A stretch of 64,000 nt of DNA from NCBI GenBank assembly GCA_964344035.1, contig CAYFLK010000008.1, forward strand, positions 27,264 through 91,263. The letters are read 5' to 3'. The position numbers and the translations under genes are program-made. This document shows positions 25,650 through 34,265 of the stretch, piece after piece (position 1 is the stretch's first letter; each line of letters starts with the position of its first letter). The notes under the pieces were generated by a model. It made no database searches. It was given only the letters and a program-made list of their open reading frames with translations, and was not told the origin of the DNA. This DNA is from UBA1014 sp964344035. GTDB lineage: Bacteria; SAR324; NAC60-12.

Positions 25650-27263
25650 TCAGTTCCTGCCTGTTTCCCCGGGAGGTCTTGTCCGCCACCGCCGGTGCAT
25701 CCAAAAATACTGCTCAGGGTATCGCCTGATCATGGTTTCCAGCCCGGAAACCATTAGCTGTGTAAGTTTCCGGACATCCCGTTCCTGGTTTCCGGAGGCT
25801 TTGAAATCGATTGGCTGGAAGATAACTTCGACTCTCCGTTTCACATAAGGACAGCCGAAAAGCACAACCGGGCTACGGTTCATCAGGTGAAACGAAGCGG
25901 CACCGCGGCTGGTGGAAGCAGAGGTCCCAAAAAAATCAACAAACACCCCTGATTTGCGTTCGTCCTGGTCGATGAGCATGCCTACCAGTCGGTTTTCGCG
26001 CAGGGCATCCCAGATCTGCATGGTTGCCTGCTGCCCCTTGCCGATGGTCTGAATGCCCCAGCGGCGGCGTGTCATGTTCTGCAGTTCATCCGTCAGCGGG
26101 TTTGTCTGTGCTCCGACATACATCGCGGTTCGATAACCTTTTTCCGAAAGCGTGGGGCACAGCACCTCCCAATTGCCGAAGTGCGCTCCCACCAACAGCA
26201 CGCCTTTTCCTTTTTTGTATGCCTCCTCGAGTACTTCCGGATTGCGGAACAGCGTCCTTTCCTCCATCCTCCCGCCCCAGTTTTCCATACACATCACATC
26301 CAGCGCGAAGCGGGATGCCCAGCGGTAGCATCCTTTTGCTATACGCCGCTTGCGTGCTACCCGCAGTTCAGGATACGCAAGTTGAAGGTTGGACCAAACC
26401 ACCTGTCTGCGCAGGCGGAAAACATAATAGAGCAGGGATGCCAGCACCGAACCCGCACGGGCAACATGTGCTTCCGACGCTTTTCCAGCCCAGCTGCGTA
26501 AACCCCGGAAAAGGGTGGATTCCAGTTGGTGGCGTAAACTCACCGGCTGTTTGCGGGCACCGGCTTTTGGCTTGTCTTCCGGATGCATAACAGGTCGGGG
26601 AGGCTGGAGCGGGACCTTGTGGTCATCCGCGGGAACGGCATTTCCCAATTCATGTTGCTGTTTCCTAAGAAACGGCGCCGGAAGCGGAGCGGGGGGAGAT
26701 AGTTTTTTCTCGGCTTTGAGGGGATCGAAAACGGAAGCAGTTTGAATATCCGATTCAGCTACATGGTCCAAACTTTCCCAGGCTGTTGGAGGTTCAACAT
26801 CCCCGACGAAAGTACGTTTTTTCAGAGCACTGTTTTTTGGCCGTGAATATTCCATCGAAACTGCCGGCGTCTTTAGTTCATCGGCCAGTCCCAAAGCGCT
26901 CATGCCCTGTTTCTGCTGGATGGCAAGCCAGCGTTCCTGGATCCGTTGCAATTCCTGTTGATGCCCGGTTAGTTTTGCCAGCATGGTGGGGGCACTATGC
27001 GCACTCGGCGATGCGTGAATCTTCCTGCTGAGCCTTTGATGCAGGGCAAGCAGATCACGGGAAATGCCTGACTGAACTGACAGGTAATGGCGCTGTGTCT
27101 CCTGCACATGCGTGACCTGATCATGCATCCGTTGCCATTGATTAAACGGCACGGTCACCCTTTTATTAATTTGAGCCATGGTGAATGCGGGATCCTTCTT
27201 TACATCAAAACATGGAGTTTTGAATGCGGCGTTTTTACCTGAGTTTAGGACAATACGGTTCAT
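25650..27263 (-). CDS. LpxL/HtrB-like lipid acyltransferase with long N-terminal extension
   Basis: A 537-residue protein. Residues about 245-537 are a lysophospholipid/lipid A acyltransferase with the catalytic HX4E motif at His361-Glu366 (GAHFGNWE), MLIDQDERKSGVFVDFFG, and a late YPEQYFWMHRRW. That domain would add a secondary acyl chain to lipid A or a related lipid at the inner membrane. Residues 1-240 are foreign to the family: a coiled coil at about 40-120 rich in Gln/His, then a Pro-rich, probably disordered linker. No N-terminal transmembrane helix is seen before the extension. The start is ATG at 27263. Confidence 0.8.
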   Translation of the reverse strand: MNRIVLNSGKNAAFKTPCFDVKKDPAFTMAQINKRVTVPFNQWQRMHDQVTHVQETQRHYLSVQSGISRDLLALHQRLSRKIHASPSAHSAPTMLAKLTGHQQELQRIQERWLAIQQKQGMSALGLADELKTPAVSMEYSRPKNSALKKRTFVGDVEPPTAWESLDHVAESDIQTASVFDPLKAEKKLSPPAPLPAPFLRKQQHELGNAVPADDHKVPLQPPRPVMHPEDKPKAGARKQPVSLRHQLESTLFRGLRSWAGKASEAHVARAGSVLASLLYYVFRLRRQVVWSNLQLAYPELRVARKRRIAKGCYRWASRFALDVMCMENWGGRMEERTLFRNPEVLEEAYKKGKGVLLVGAHFGNWEVLCPTLSEKGYRTAMYVGAQTNPLTDELQNMTRRRWGIQTIGKGQQATMQIWDALRENRLVGMLIDQDERKSGVFVDFFGTSASTSRGAASFHLMNRSPVVLFGCPYVKRRVEVIFQPIDFKASGNQERDVRKLTQLMVSGLETMIRRYPEQYFWMHRRWRTRPPGETGRN

Positions 27264-27412
27264 TGCTCAAGGGAGAGGAAGGAACGCGCACAATTTCAGC
27301 TTGAAGCTCCTTGATTTGAATGAGAAACAAAGCTTCTTTCATCCAATGCTGATTGGACCGTACTTTACGAATTTTTCAAGCAAGCCATTTAACTGCAATT
27401 TGAGACCATTAC

Positions 27413-28240
27413 ATGGATTATAAACTGAACTCAAAAAAACTTTTGAATGATGGGCGGATGATGCCTTATTTGGGGCTGGGCGTATACGACATCGGTTTGG
27501 GCGGTCGCACCTGCAGCGCCGTGCTGGCTTCCATAGAATGCGGCTACAGACATTTCGACACTGCGTCCCTTTATGGAAATGAAGACGAAGTAGGCGAGGC
27601 AGTCAGGAATTCCGGAGTCCCGCGCGAAAAGCTTTTCGTCACCACAAAAGTGTGGAACAGCGATCAGGGTTACGAAAAAACACTAAAAGCCTTTGATGTG
27701 AGCTTGAAAAAAATGAAGCTCGATTACATCGACTTGTACCTGCTTCACTGGCCTGTTCCAGGTTTGCGACTGGAATCCTGGAAAGCTCTTGAAAAATTGT
27801 ACCGTGAGGGATATTGCAAATCCATCGGTGTAAGCAACTTCATCCCCAGACACCTCGAGGAACTGATATCCATATGCGAAATCAAACCGGCGGTTAACCA
27901 GATTGAAATGAACCCTTTTCTCTGCCAGCTCTCCTGCCGTGAATACTGCAAGATGGAGGGTATCCACGTCACCGCCTACAGCCCGTTGACAAGCAGTAAG
28001 AAAATCAGTGACCCCAGACTGCGGAAAATCGCGGAGCAAAACGGAAAAAGTCCGGCACAGGTGATGCTGAGGTGGGGCCTTCAACACGGCATTTCGGTGA
28101 TCCCTAAATCCTCAAACCCAGCCCGGATTCGTGAAAACTCCAATATATTCGATTTTTCTCTCAATGAGGATGAAATGCTGTTTCTTGACGCTTTAGATGA
28201 GGAACTGCATACCGATTGGGACCCTAATGGAGTGCCTTGA
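27413..28240 (+). CDS. Aldo/keto reductase
   Basis: A 275-residue NADPH-dependent reductase. The catalytic tetrad is visible: Asp in YRHFDTASLYGNE, Tyr in the same motif, Lys in VTTKVWNSD and His in YLLHWPVPG. The NADP-binding IPKSSNPARIREN near the C-terminus is present. It falls in the 2,5-diketo-gluconate reductase/prostaglandin synthase-like bacterial branch; the natural substrate is unknown. It is a single gene divergent from the acyltransferase, starting at ATG 27413. Confidence 0.9.
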   Translation: MDYKLNSKKLLNDGRMMPYLGLGVYDIGLGGRTCSAVLASIECGYRHFDTASLYGNEDEVGEAVRNSGVPREKLFVTTKVWNSDQGYEKTLKAFDVSLKKMKLDYIDLYLLHWPVPGLRLESWKALEKLYREGYCKSIGVSNFIPRHLEELISICEIKPAVNQIEMNPFLCQLSCREYCKMEGIHVTAYSPLTSSKKISDPRLRKIAEQNGKSPAQVMLRWGLQHGISVIPKSSNPARIRENSNIFDFSLNEDEMLFLDALDEELHTDWDPNGVP

Positions 28241-28352
28241 AAGGATGGAAGTTTTCCAATTTTTTACCACAGAGAACAATAATGTGCTGTTTTAATAGCC
28301 TTTATTATCTGCTGTTTCATTAATGCCAGTGCATTGATGAGTAACAGGCTGT

Positions 28353-29538
28353 TCAGGGTGTTTCCGGGACCATGGAACTTCCACTTTGTGACCTCCGAAA
28401 AGAAACATTCAGTCCCAGAATCACGGCAATCGAAGCAAACACCGAGGACAGCAGAAACGCGTGGCTGAACTGAATGCCTGCCGCCCAGCCCGCAAACAAC
28501 GCCCCCAAGGCTCCGAATCCATCCATCAAAGAAAATGCAAAACCGAGTGTGAGGCCTTCCCGGCTCTGTGAATGCTCAACCGCTACCGCGAGCATCGAAG
28601 AGCGGATACACTCCAGCACCGCGACTCCAGCAAGCAGGACGACAAGCACCCCGGCAATGGAGCCTGCATCCTCGAACCACCCTACCGAAAAAGCCGCCAG
28701 CGCCGCAATCCCGTTGCCCAACACAATCACCCTGCGCCGCCCCGCCAGGTCTGAAAGCCTGCCGACAATCGGCTGGGCAACCGCACCAGCCAAGAGCATA
28801 GCCGCATAGGCAACACCAGTTTGGGACGATGACAAACCGTGAAATTCCTGCAGGTATAATGGAATCATGCTCAGCAATGCGATCAGAGCCATGTGATAGA
28901 TACTGATCAAGGCTATAATGTTCATCCCATCCCGGCTGGTCCATATCCGTAGAAGTTCCCGGAAACCGATGACCGGGAGAGAGCGGCCTGACTTCTGCTT
29001 CGGTACCCGGCTGGAGATTCGGAAAAAGGCCAGCCCCATCAGCAATGCGGGGATAATTATCAACTGCAACGCTCCCCGCCAATCCATTTGTGCCAACAGG
29101 AACCCGACAATTACCGGGCCTACCACCGCAGAAAGAGTGCCCCCGAGTGCATGTATCCCCAGCGCCTGTGCGCGTCTGGACGGCGCGTTCTGCACGAGAA
29201 TAGTGGTCGCCAGCGGATGCCATGCCGCGTCTCCGCAGCCTGCCAGGGCAAAAAGCAGAGCCAGCGACCAGAAACCGGGTGCAAAGGAAGCCAACAGGTA
29301 TCCCGCGGCCACCCACCAGAATGTCGCCTGCAGCAAACGTCCGCGGTGATGGAACGAATCCGATGGCGCTGCCCATGCTGTGGATCGCGATCAGCAAACC
29401 GACTTCCACCGGACTCAATTCCATTGCCATCGCAACTGCCGGTGCAAGAACCACAACCGAACAGGGCGCAAGATCGTTAGCGAAATGTCCCATGGCTAAC
29501 GGTAGCAAAAGCGAACGGGTACGGGTTTTTTCAGTCAT
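28353..29538 (-). pseudogene. MFS transporter, frameshifted after the second helix
   Basis: Two overlapping frames make one major facilitator protein. The first frame, from ATG 29538, gives MTEKTRTRSLLLPLAMGHFAND... through helix 2 (ending IGFVPS). The second, from about 29345, resumes with HHRGRLLQATFWWVAAGYLLAS and runs through the remaining helices to 28353. The loop 2-3 motif A, which normally reads like GxLaDRxGRR, is missing, so a short deletion with a frame change occurred near 29340-29350. This is either a real pseudogene or an assembly error. A MITE copy ends exactly at the start codon. Confidence 0.75.
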
Positions 29539-29641
29539 TGATGAACTCGTAAAAAGTCCCAAAACGCACAATTTCGTTCTCGTAACTCATTGAAATCATT
29601 AGATGTAAAAAACCGGATTTCGACTTTTTACGAAACCATCA
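29539..29641 (+). mobile_element. MITE, copy 1 (103 bp)
   Basis: A 103-bp element with imperfect 20-bp terminal inverted repeats (TGATGAACTCG... and TGATGGTTTCG..., both running on into TAAAAAGTC). It is the reverse complement of the copy at 38377-38479 with only two mismatches. It is flanked by GTCAT on both sides, a probable target duplication. No coding capacity. It abuts the MFS start codon and so supplies that gene's whole leader. Confidence 0.85.
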
Positions 29642-29706
29642 GTCATTAAACAATTGATTAAATTCCGGATTAAGACAGGCTGCTTTCCCCGGCAATTTAT
29701 GCGGGA

Positions 29707-30237
29707 CTACTTGCTGAATGATGTGGTGATTACAAACTCAGTGAAAAGTATTTTCCTGATGACGTGCGGGTCGTCCCATCCGGGTTCCTTCGGGAACAGC
29801 TTACTGATTTTTGAAATCAAGTCCGCGCGCATTTGATCTCGACCTTCTTCTGTGTAGAGCTGTTTTGCTGTGTAGCCGGGCAATACGCTGAGCAGAACGT
29901 CTTTGACCAGCGGCATACGGGTGGCAAGGTAGAATTTGGCGGGCACCTCACTCATCATCAGTTGCAGCCCAATGCGGAAATTGTGCTTGCCGTCTTTCAG
30001 CAGCACGGAATAAGTACCGAGTTCAAGAAAAGCAGGGGCTTCCAGCGGGGTGATATCAACTGGGATCTCCTCAACTTCCTCTTCCACGGACTCCTCCTCG
30101 TCTCCTCCAGAAAAAAGGAAAAAAGCGACCACCGCGAGGATAACTATCCCCAGAACCGCGGCAATGACGATGATCAGATTCTTTTTTCCGGAGTTATCCG
30201 TTTCCGCTTGTTTTGCGGTTGCTTCTTCTTCTCCCAT
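29707..30237 (-). CDS. fliL: Flagellar basal-body protein FliL
   Basis: A 176-residue FliL. A short cytoplasmic N-terminus is followed by one transmembrane helix at about 21-43 (IIVIAAVLGIVILAVVAFFLF), an acidic linker (EEESVEEEVEEIP), and the periplasmic stomatin-like domain with LGTYSVLLKDGKHNFRIGLQL and the C-terminal IRKILFTEFVITT. FliL surrounds the stator and supports torque. It is separated from the main flagellar block by about 12 kb and has no fliM or fliN beside it, which is unusual. Confidence 0.9.
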   Translation of the reverse strand: MGEEEATAKQAETDNSGKKNLIIVIAAVLGIVILAVVAFFLFSGGDEEESVEEEVEEIPVDITPLEAPAFLELGTYSVLLKDGKHNFRIGLQLMMSEVPAKFYLATRMPLVKDVLLSVLPGYTAKQLYTEEGRDQMRADLISKISKLFPKEPGWDDPHVIRKILFTEFVITTSFSK

Positions 30238-30708
30238 GGGTTGTTCCGCAATCTTGGATGGTATCGTTCAGGCTACATCGCGGCGGGCCAGTAAGCAAGT
30301 GAGTTATCGGGTAGATAAAGCAGTCGTTATTCGTATTCGAGTGTGTACCAGATTGTGCCATTACCGATAAGCCCCAAACCTGGTATCTGTTTCGCACCCA
30401 TCCGTCTCCACTATCTCCACCCTTTCCGTCCCGGTGATCGCAGTGCTTGCCGATGCAGTGAGGGAGTTGCGTTTCCCTCCCTTGATTGATCTGGTCGCAC
30501 TTGCCCTGATCTGTGTTTCGGTTGTACTGGCACTCACTTCAACGGTTACAGCCAATCATCGTGTTTCGAACAGGCAAAAAACTAAGGACCGTCCATGACG
30601 ATAAATGTAGATTGTGCCGGCGGCAGTAATCATTTGCAGCTTCAAATACAACTCGAACCTATATTCATAACCCCGGGAAGGTGACCCCATTCGGCCCAAT
30701 ATTTGAAG
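30238..30708. other. Intergenic region without a supported gene
   Basis: About 470 bases. A minus-strand frame at 30361-30555 (64 codons, TTG start, Thr/Ser-rich) and its plus-strand counterpart are open, but neither has a ribosome-binding site or a recognisable family. I regard the stretch as non-coding or as eroded sequence. Confidence 0.3.
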
Positions 30709-30735
30709 TGAAGTATTAACCCTAAATGCCGATAT
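30709..30735 (+). promoter_or_regulatory. Sigma-28 (FliA)-type promoter
   Basis: TGAAGTAT (30709-30716), an 11-base spacer and GCCGATAT (30728-30735) match the flagellar consensus TAAAGTTT-N11-GCCGATAA at 13 of 16 positions with exact spacing. Transcription would start near 30742. It points into a small ORF that ends before a terminator. Confidence 0.7.
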
Positions 30736-30777
30736 TATAACTACATGGATGCAGAAACCTTAATCACCAGGACTTCC

Positions 30778-30945
30778 ATGGATGCAACCAGGCTATCCAA
30801 CACATCCGCGGACCAGAACCAAAGGTCCGGCGCCTATCCTGGCTTCTGGACGGGACCCCGAAAGGAACCCCTCCTCGGGGACGGCGTGTCCATCGAAACC
30901 TTCCTGTCTCACTTCGCAAGGACACCGGATAAAACAAAGCGCTGA
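30778..30945 (+). CDS. Small protein under flagellar promoter, unknown function
   Basis: A 55-residue protein I cannot assign. ATG at 30778 has AGGA five bases upstream; an in-frame ATG at 30745 would add 11 residues but lies almost at the predicted transcript start. The sequence is polar: a Ser/Asn/Gln-rich start, a central GAYPGFWTGPRKEPLLGDG turn-rich part and a short helix-like VSIETFLSHFAR before a basic tail. There is no transmembrane segment. It lies between a sigma-28 promoter and a terminator, so its expression should follow late flagellar genes. It could be a secreted, chaperone-like or regulatory small protein; this is conjecture. Confidence 0.5.
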   Translation: MDATRLSNTSADQNQRSGAYPGFWTGPRKEPLLGDGVSIETFLSHFARTPDKTKR

Positions 30946-30990
30946 ACCTGACAGGCGGCAACCTGAATCGTCAGTTGTTGGCCTGTGGAC

Positions 30991-31020
30991 AACAAGTACA
31001 TTTGAGTACTTGTTTTTGGT
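30991..31020 (+). terminator. Rho-independent terminator after the small ORF
   Basis: A 9-bp stem AACAAGTAC/GTACTTGTT with a 6-base loop is followed directly by TTTTGGTTTTG on the plus strand. It lies 46 bases after the small ORF stop and closes the sigma-28 unit before the alcohol dehydrogenase gene. Confidence 0.75.
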
Positions 31021-31140
31021 TTTGTTCCCTTGTTTTGCTACACTGACAAAATCTAATTCAGTATCAGCAACTTTTCACTGGTCTTAGGAAATGAGATTCC
31101 CGGAATCCATCACTACAACCGGGATAAAACACGGGCTGCC

Positions 31141-32301
31141 ATGAAACCCCCATTTGAATTTGCCACCGCAAACCGGATCGTGTTTGGTACGGGGAAGGTC
31201 AGGGATGTGCCGGAAATAGCAGCTGATTCCGGACAGCACGCTTTGCTCGTGAGCGGTAAAAACACTGAACGCTCCGAAGCTTTGCGAAAACACCTGGTGG
31301 AGAGCGGAATAACCGTCACGCGACTGCAAATTACAGGCGAGCCCAAAATCCCCGCGATCGAGCAGGGAATCTCCCTGGCGAGAAAAGAGGGCTGCGACCT
31401 GGTGCTGAGTATGGGTGGCGGAAGCGTGATTGACTCCGGGAAAGCGGTTGCCGCCATGCTGACAAATTCCGGAGAACTGCTCGACTACCTGGAAGTTGTG
31501 GGCCGCGGAAAATCATTGCAGTTGCGCTCGGCACAGCACATCGCTATTCCCACCACTGCCGGTACAGGGGCTGAAGTCACACGTAACGCCGTCATCGAAT
31601 CTCCCCGGCACCATGTGAAAGTGAGCATGCGCAGTCCGCACATGCTCCCGCAAGTGGCGCTGATTGATCCGGAACTGACACTGGAAATGCCCCCGGAAAT
31701 CACCGCCTCCACGGGACTGGACGCGCTGACCCAATTGTTGGAAGCTTTCGTGACACCGCTCGCAAATCCGGTGACAGACGGCCTGTGCCGGGAAGGATTG
31801 CGTTTTGCAGGGCGTTCCTTGCACCGCGCCTTTGAATCTGGAGATGATCTCAACGCACGTGAAGAGATGTCGCTCGCCAGTTGTTTCAGCGGCATTGCGC
31901 TGGCAAACGCGAAGCTCGGCGCGGTTCACGGGTTCGCTGGTCCTCTCGGCGGAAGGTACCCTGCCCCACACGGAATGCTCTGCGCACGCCTGGCGCCCCC
32001 GGTGATGCGCGCAAATCTGGAGGCGCTGCGTGCGCGAACCCCGGAATCCCCTGCACTGGAACGCTACGCTGAAGCCTCCAGGATTCTGACCGGAAATCCG
32101 TTCGCCACTGCGGAAAAAGGGATGGAGTGGCTGGAGGACCTTACCAATGCTTTGAAAGTACCGGGACTTTCCCGTTTCGGTGTGAAGCAGGATGAGGTAA
32201 CATCCATCGTGGAACAGTCCGAAAAATCAAGCAGCATGAAGGGGAACCCCGTCGTTTTGAATAGCGCAGAATTGAGGAATATTTTGCTTGAAGCATTATG
32301 A
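31141..32301 (+). CDS. Iron-containing alcohol dehydrogenase family protein
   Basis: A 386-residue group III (iron-type) dehydrogenase. NAD binding is shown by LVLSMGGGSVIDSGKA and IPTTAGTGAEVTRNAV. The metal region is ASTGLDALTQLLEAF, then GAVHGFAGPLGGRYPAPHG. Compared with the classic family, one metal His is Gln (in LTQLLEA) and HGMAH reads HGFAG. I recall a subfamily with Gln at this place, so it is probably active. The substrate is unknown; an alcohol or hydroxyacid is expected. The start is ATG at 31141. Confidence 0.88.
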   Translation: MKPPFEFATANRIVFGTGKVRDVPEIAADSGQHALLVSGKNTERSEALRKHLVESGITVTRLQITGEPKIPAIEQGISLARKEGCDLVLSMGGGSVIDSGKAVAAMLTNSGELLDYLEVVGRGKSLQLRSAQHIAIPTTAGTGAEVTRNAVIESPRHHVKVSMRSPHMLPQVALIDPELTLEMPPEITASTGLDALTQLLEAFVTPLANPVTDGLCREGLRFAGRSLHRAFESGDDLNAREEMSLASCFSGIALANAKLGAVHGFAGPLGGRYPAPHGMLCARLAPPVMRANLEALRARTPESPALERYAEASRILTGNPFATAEKGMEWLEDLTNALKVPGLSRFGVKQDEVTSIVEQSEKSSSMKGNPVVLNSAELRNILLEAL

Positions 32302-32383
32302 TATGATTGGTGAACCATGAAGATTTTCCCAGTTTTTCACAAAAAGATAAATTGTACTTGAAACCATAACTCAGAGAGGTCTC

Positions 32384-32677
32384 ATGCACGTCACGCTGGT
32401 TCATGTGTACGTCAAGCCCGAATCCATTGAAGCATTCAAAGAGGCTACACGCCTAAACCACGAAGCCTCCATCCGGGAACCCGGCAACCGCCGCTTTGAT
32501 GTGCTGCAGGACGCCGAAGTAGCCCACAAGTTTGTGCTTTATGAAGCCTATGCCTCGGAAGCCGACGCGAAGGCGCACAAAAAAACAGAACATTATCTTG
32601 CCTGGCGTGAAACAGTTGCCGAAATGATGGCACAGCCGCGCGCTGGCATACTTCATCACGGACTTTTTCCCAAATGA
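32384..32677 (+). CDS. Antibiotic biosynthesis monooxygenase (ABM) domain protein
   Basis: A 97-residue ferredoxin-like fold protein of the YgiN/LsrG type. Typical segments are LVHVYVKPESIEAFKEATRLNHEASIREPGNRRFDVLQ and FVLYEAYASEADAKAHKKTEHYLAWRETV. Members act as small monooxygenases, quinol oxidases or isomerases. It follows the alcohol dehydrogenase by 82 bases on the same strand; AGAGAGG precedes the ATG. This adh-abm pairing recurs in catabolic operons, so they may act on one substrate. Confidence 0.88.
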   Translation: MHVTLVHVYVKPESIEAFKEATRLNHEASIREPGNRRFDVLQDAEVAHKFVLYEAYASEADAKAHKKTEHYLAWRETVAEMMAQPRAGILHHGLFPK

Positions 32678-32869
32678 AGAAATTTAATCAGGTTGTGAAT
32701 ACGCCATATGCCATACGGAAAACACAAAATTGCTAAGCAGGGCTCCACTACACGCCCATCGCCTGTCTGAGTGCGCCATGCAAGCAGGACCAAAGTGCTC
32801 TGGAATGTCAGGGCGCGCTGGGCCCAGGAGATTAGAACCAGCAAACATTGATTATTAAAAGGGTGTCAG

Positions 32870-34063
32870 ATGAAAATCTCAACAGTCGCGTCTGCAAACT
32901 CAGTCACCCGGGAAGCTCTGGATGAATTAACTCGGAAACTTCAGGTCCAACTTGGAGCGAAGCCAGACTTTCTTGCAGTGTACTACGCTGAAGTGCATGA
33001 GAGCGATTCCGTCGCCCATCAACTGAGTTCCTTTGCTGGAGAGGCCCCCGTTCACGGGGGGACCTCATGTTTAGGCGTGATGACCCAATCCGGGTTCCAC
33101 GGCCAGGATGGTTCCGGAATAGGTTTGTTCGGGATCTCCGATCCGGACGGGGACTACGGTACGGGCGCCGCGACAATGGGTGATGATCCACGGAAAGCAG
33201 CGACCACGGCTGTTTTGAAGGCACTCGACAATGCCGGACGAACCGGCGAAATGCCAGATTTGATCTGGCTCAACGCTGCACCGGGAAAAGAAGAAAAAGT
33301 GCTTGCGGGCATTGAAGACGTGCTCGGCAAAGACGTTCCGATAGGCGGAGGAAGCACAGGAGACAACTCCGTCAGCGGAAACTGGAATCAAATAGCGAAC
33401 GGAGAAGTTTTTGACGATGCCGTTGTCGCCAGCGCGTTTTTTCCATCAGTCGAACTTTCTTATTCATTCCACAGCGGATATGACCCCACTGAAACAACCG
33501 GCAGCGTAACCCGCGCCGAAGGGCGAACCATCCAAGAAATCGATAGTCGTCCGGCGGCGGAAGTATATAACGAATGGACCGGCGGTTCGATAGCGGAAGT
33601 GCTGGAGACGGGTGGAAACGTGCTCGCGCTGACAACCCTGAACCCCATCGGCAGGGTGGTAGGCAAAACAGGTGGAGTCCCCTATTACAAACTGTCACAT
33701 CCGGACGGGGTTACCCCCGAAGGCGGCCTGAGCCTCTTCTCAGAAATCTCGGTCGGAGACAAACTGGTGCTTATGCACGGGTCCCGGGAAAGCCTGATCA
33801 ACCGCGCGGGACGGACCGCCAACTCCGCCATTACCTCCGGAGACTTTTCTACTGAGTCAGTCGCCGGGGCGCTGGTGATTTATTGCGCGGGATGCATGTT
33901 GACCATCCAGCAGGACATGGACGCAGTCGCCTCGGAAGTGAACAAAGCTCTCGGCGGCAAACCGTTTATCGGCATTTTCACTTTTGGCGAGCAAGGTTGT
34001 TTCCTCGGCAACGAAAACACGCATGGCAACCTGATGATTTCAGTGGTGGCATTCAGTCAATAA
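32870..34063 (+). CDS. FIST-domain sensory protein
   Basis: A 397-residue protein with FIST_N (residues about 30-220: LGVMTQSGFHG, DDPRKAATTAVLKAL, IGGGSTGDN) and FIST_C (about 225-390: GGVPYYKLSHP, YCAGCMLTIQQDMDAV, PFIGIFTFGEQG). FIST proteins are thought to bind small ligands such as amino acids and feed histidine kinases or diguanylate cyclases. The cysteine-containing CAGCM in FIST_C is a usual mark. A hybrid histidine kinase follows 198 bases later, a likely partner. Confidence 0.88.
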   Translation: MKISTVASANSVTREALDELTRKLQVQLGAKPDFLAVYYAEVHESDSVAHQLSSFAGEAPVHGGTSCLGVMTQSGFHGQDGSGIGLFGISDPDGDYGTGAATMGDDPRKAATTAVLKALDNAGRTGEMPDLIWLNAAPGKEEKVLAGIEDVLGKDVPIGGGSTGDNSVSGNWNQIANGEVFDDAVVASAFFPSVELSYSFHSGYDPTETTGSVTRAEGRTIQEIDSRPAAEVYNEWTGGSIAEVLETGGNVLALTTLNPIGRVVGKTGGVPYYKLSHPDGVTPEGGLSLFSEISVGDKLVLMHGSRESLINRAGRTANSAITSGDFSTESVAGALVIYCAGCMLTIQQDMDAVASEVNKALGGKPFIGIFTFGEQGCFLGNENTHGNLMISVVAFSQ

Positions 34064-34082
34064 GTATGGCAAAGCCAATCCA

Positions 34083-34265
34083 GTGTTTTCCGCGACCTTG
34101 TTGCTGATGCGGACAAAACCAACATTTTTAGGATGCGAAGTGCCGCCTGATTCCGTATCGATTGAAGGTATGGATGTGATGATCTCTCCTGCCAAACAAT
34201 CCCTCATCGTTAATCCTGAGAGTCCCAATATCGCTGTGTCCTTCGCAAAATCGTCCCGCCCATGA
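34083..34265 (+). CDS. Possible small ORF coupled to the hybrid kinase
   Basis: A 60-codon frame from a GTG whose stop overlaps the kinase ATG (ATGA). The overlap suggests coupling, but the start has no ribosome-binding site, no family is recognised, and the opposite strand is also open over the same bases. It may be chance. Confidence 0.2.
   Translation: MFSATLLLMRTKPTFLGCEVPPDSVSIEGMDVMISPAKQSLIVNPESPNIAVSFAKSSRP

Noticed and set aside
30361..30570. Thr/Ser-rich minus-strand frame preceded by an in-frame TGA, considered as a second selenoprotein
   Set aside because: No redox motif at the TGA, no hairpin at SECIS distance, and both strands are open over the same bases.
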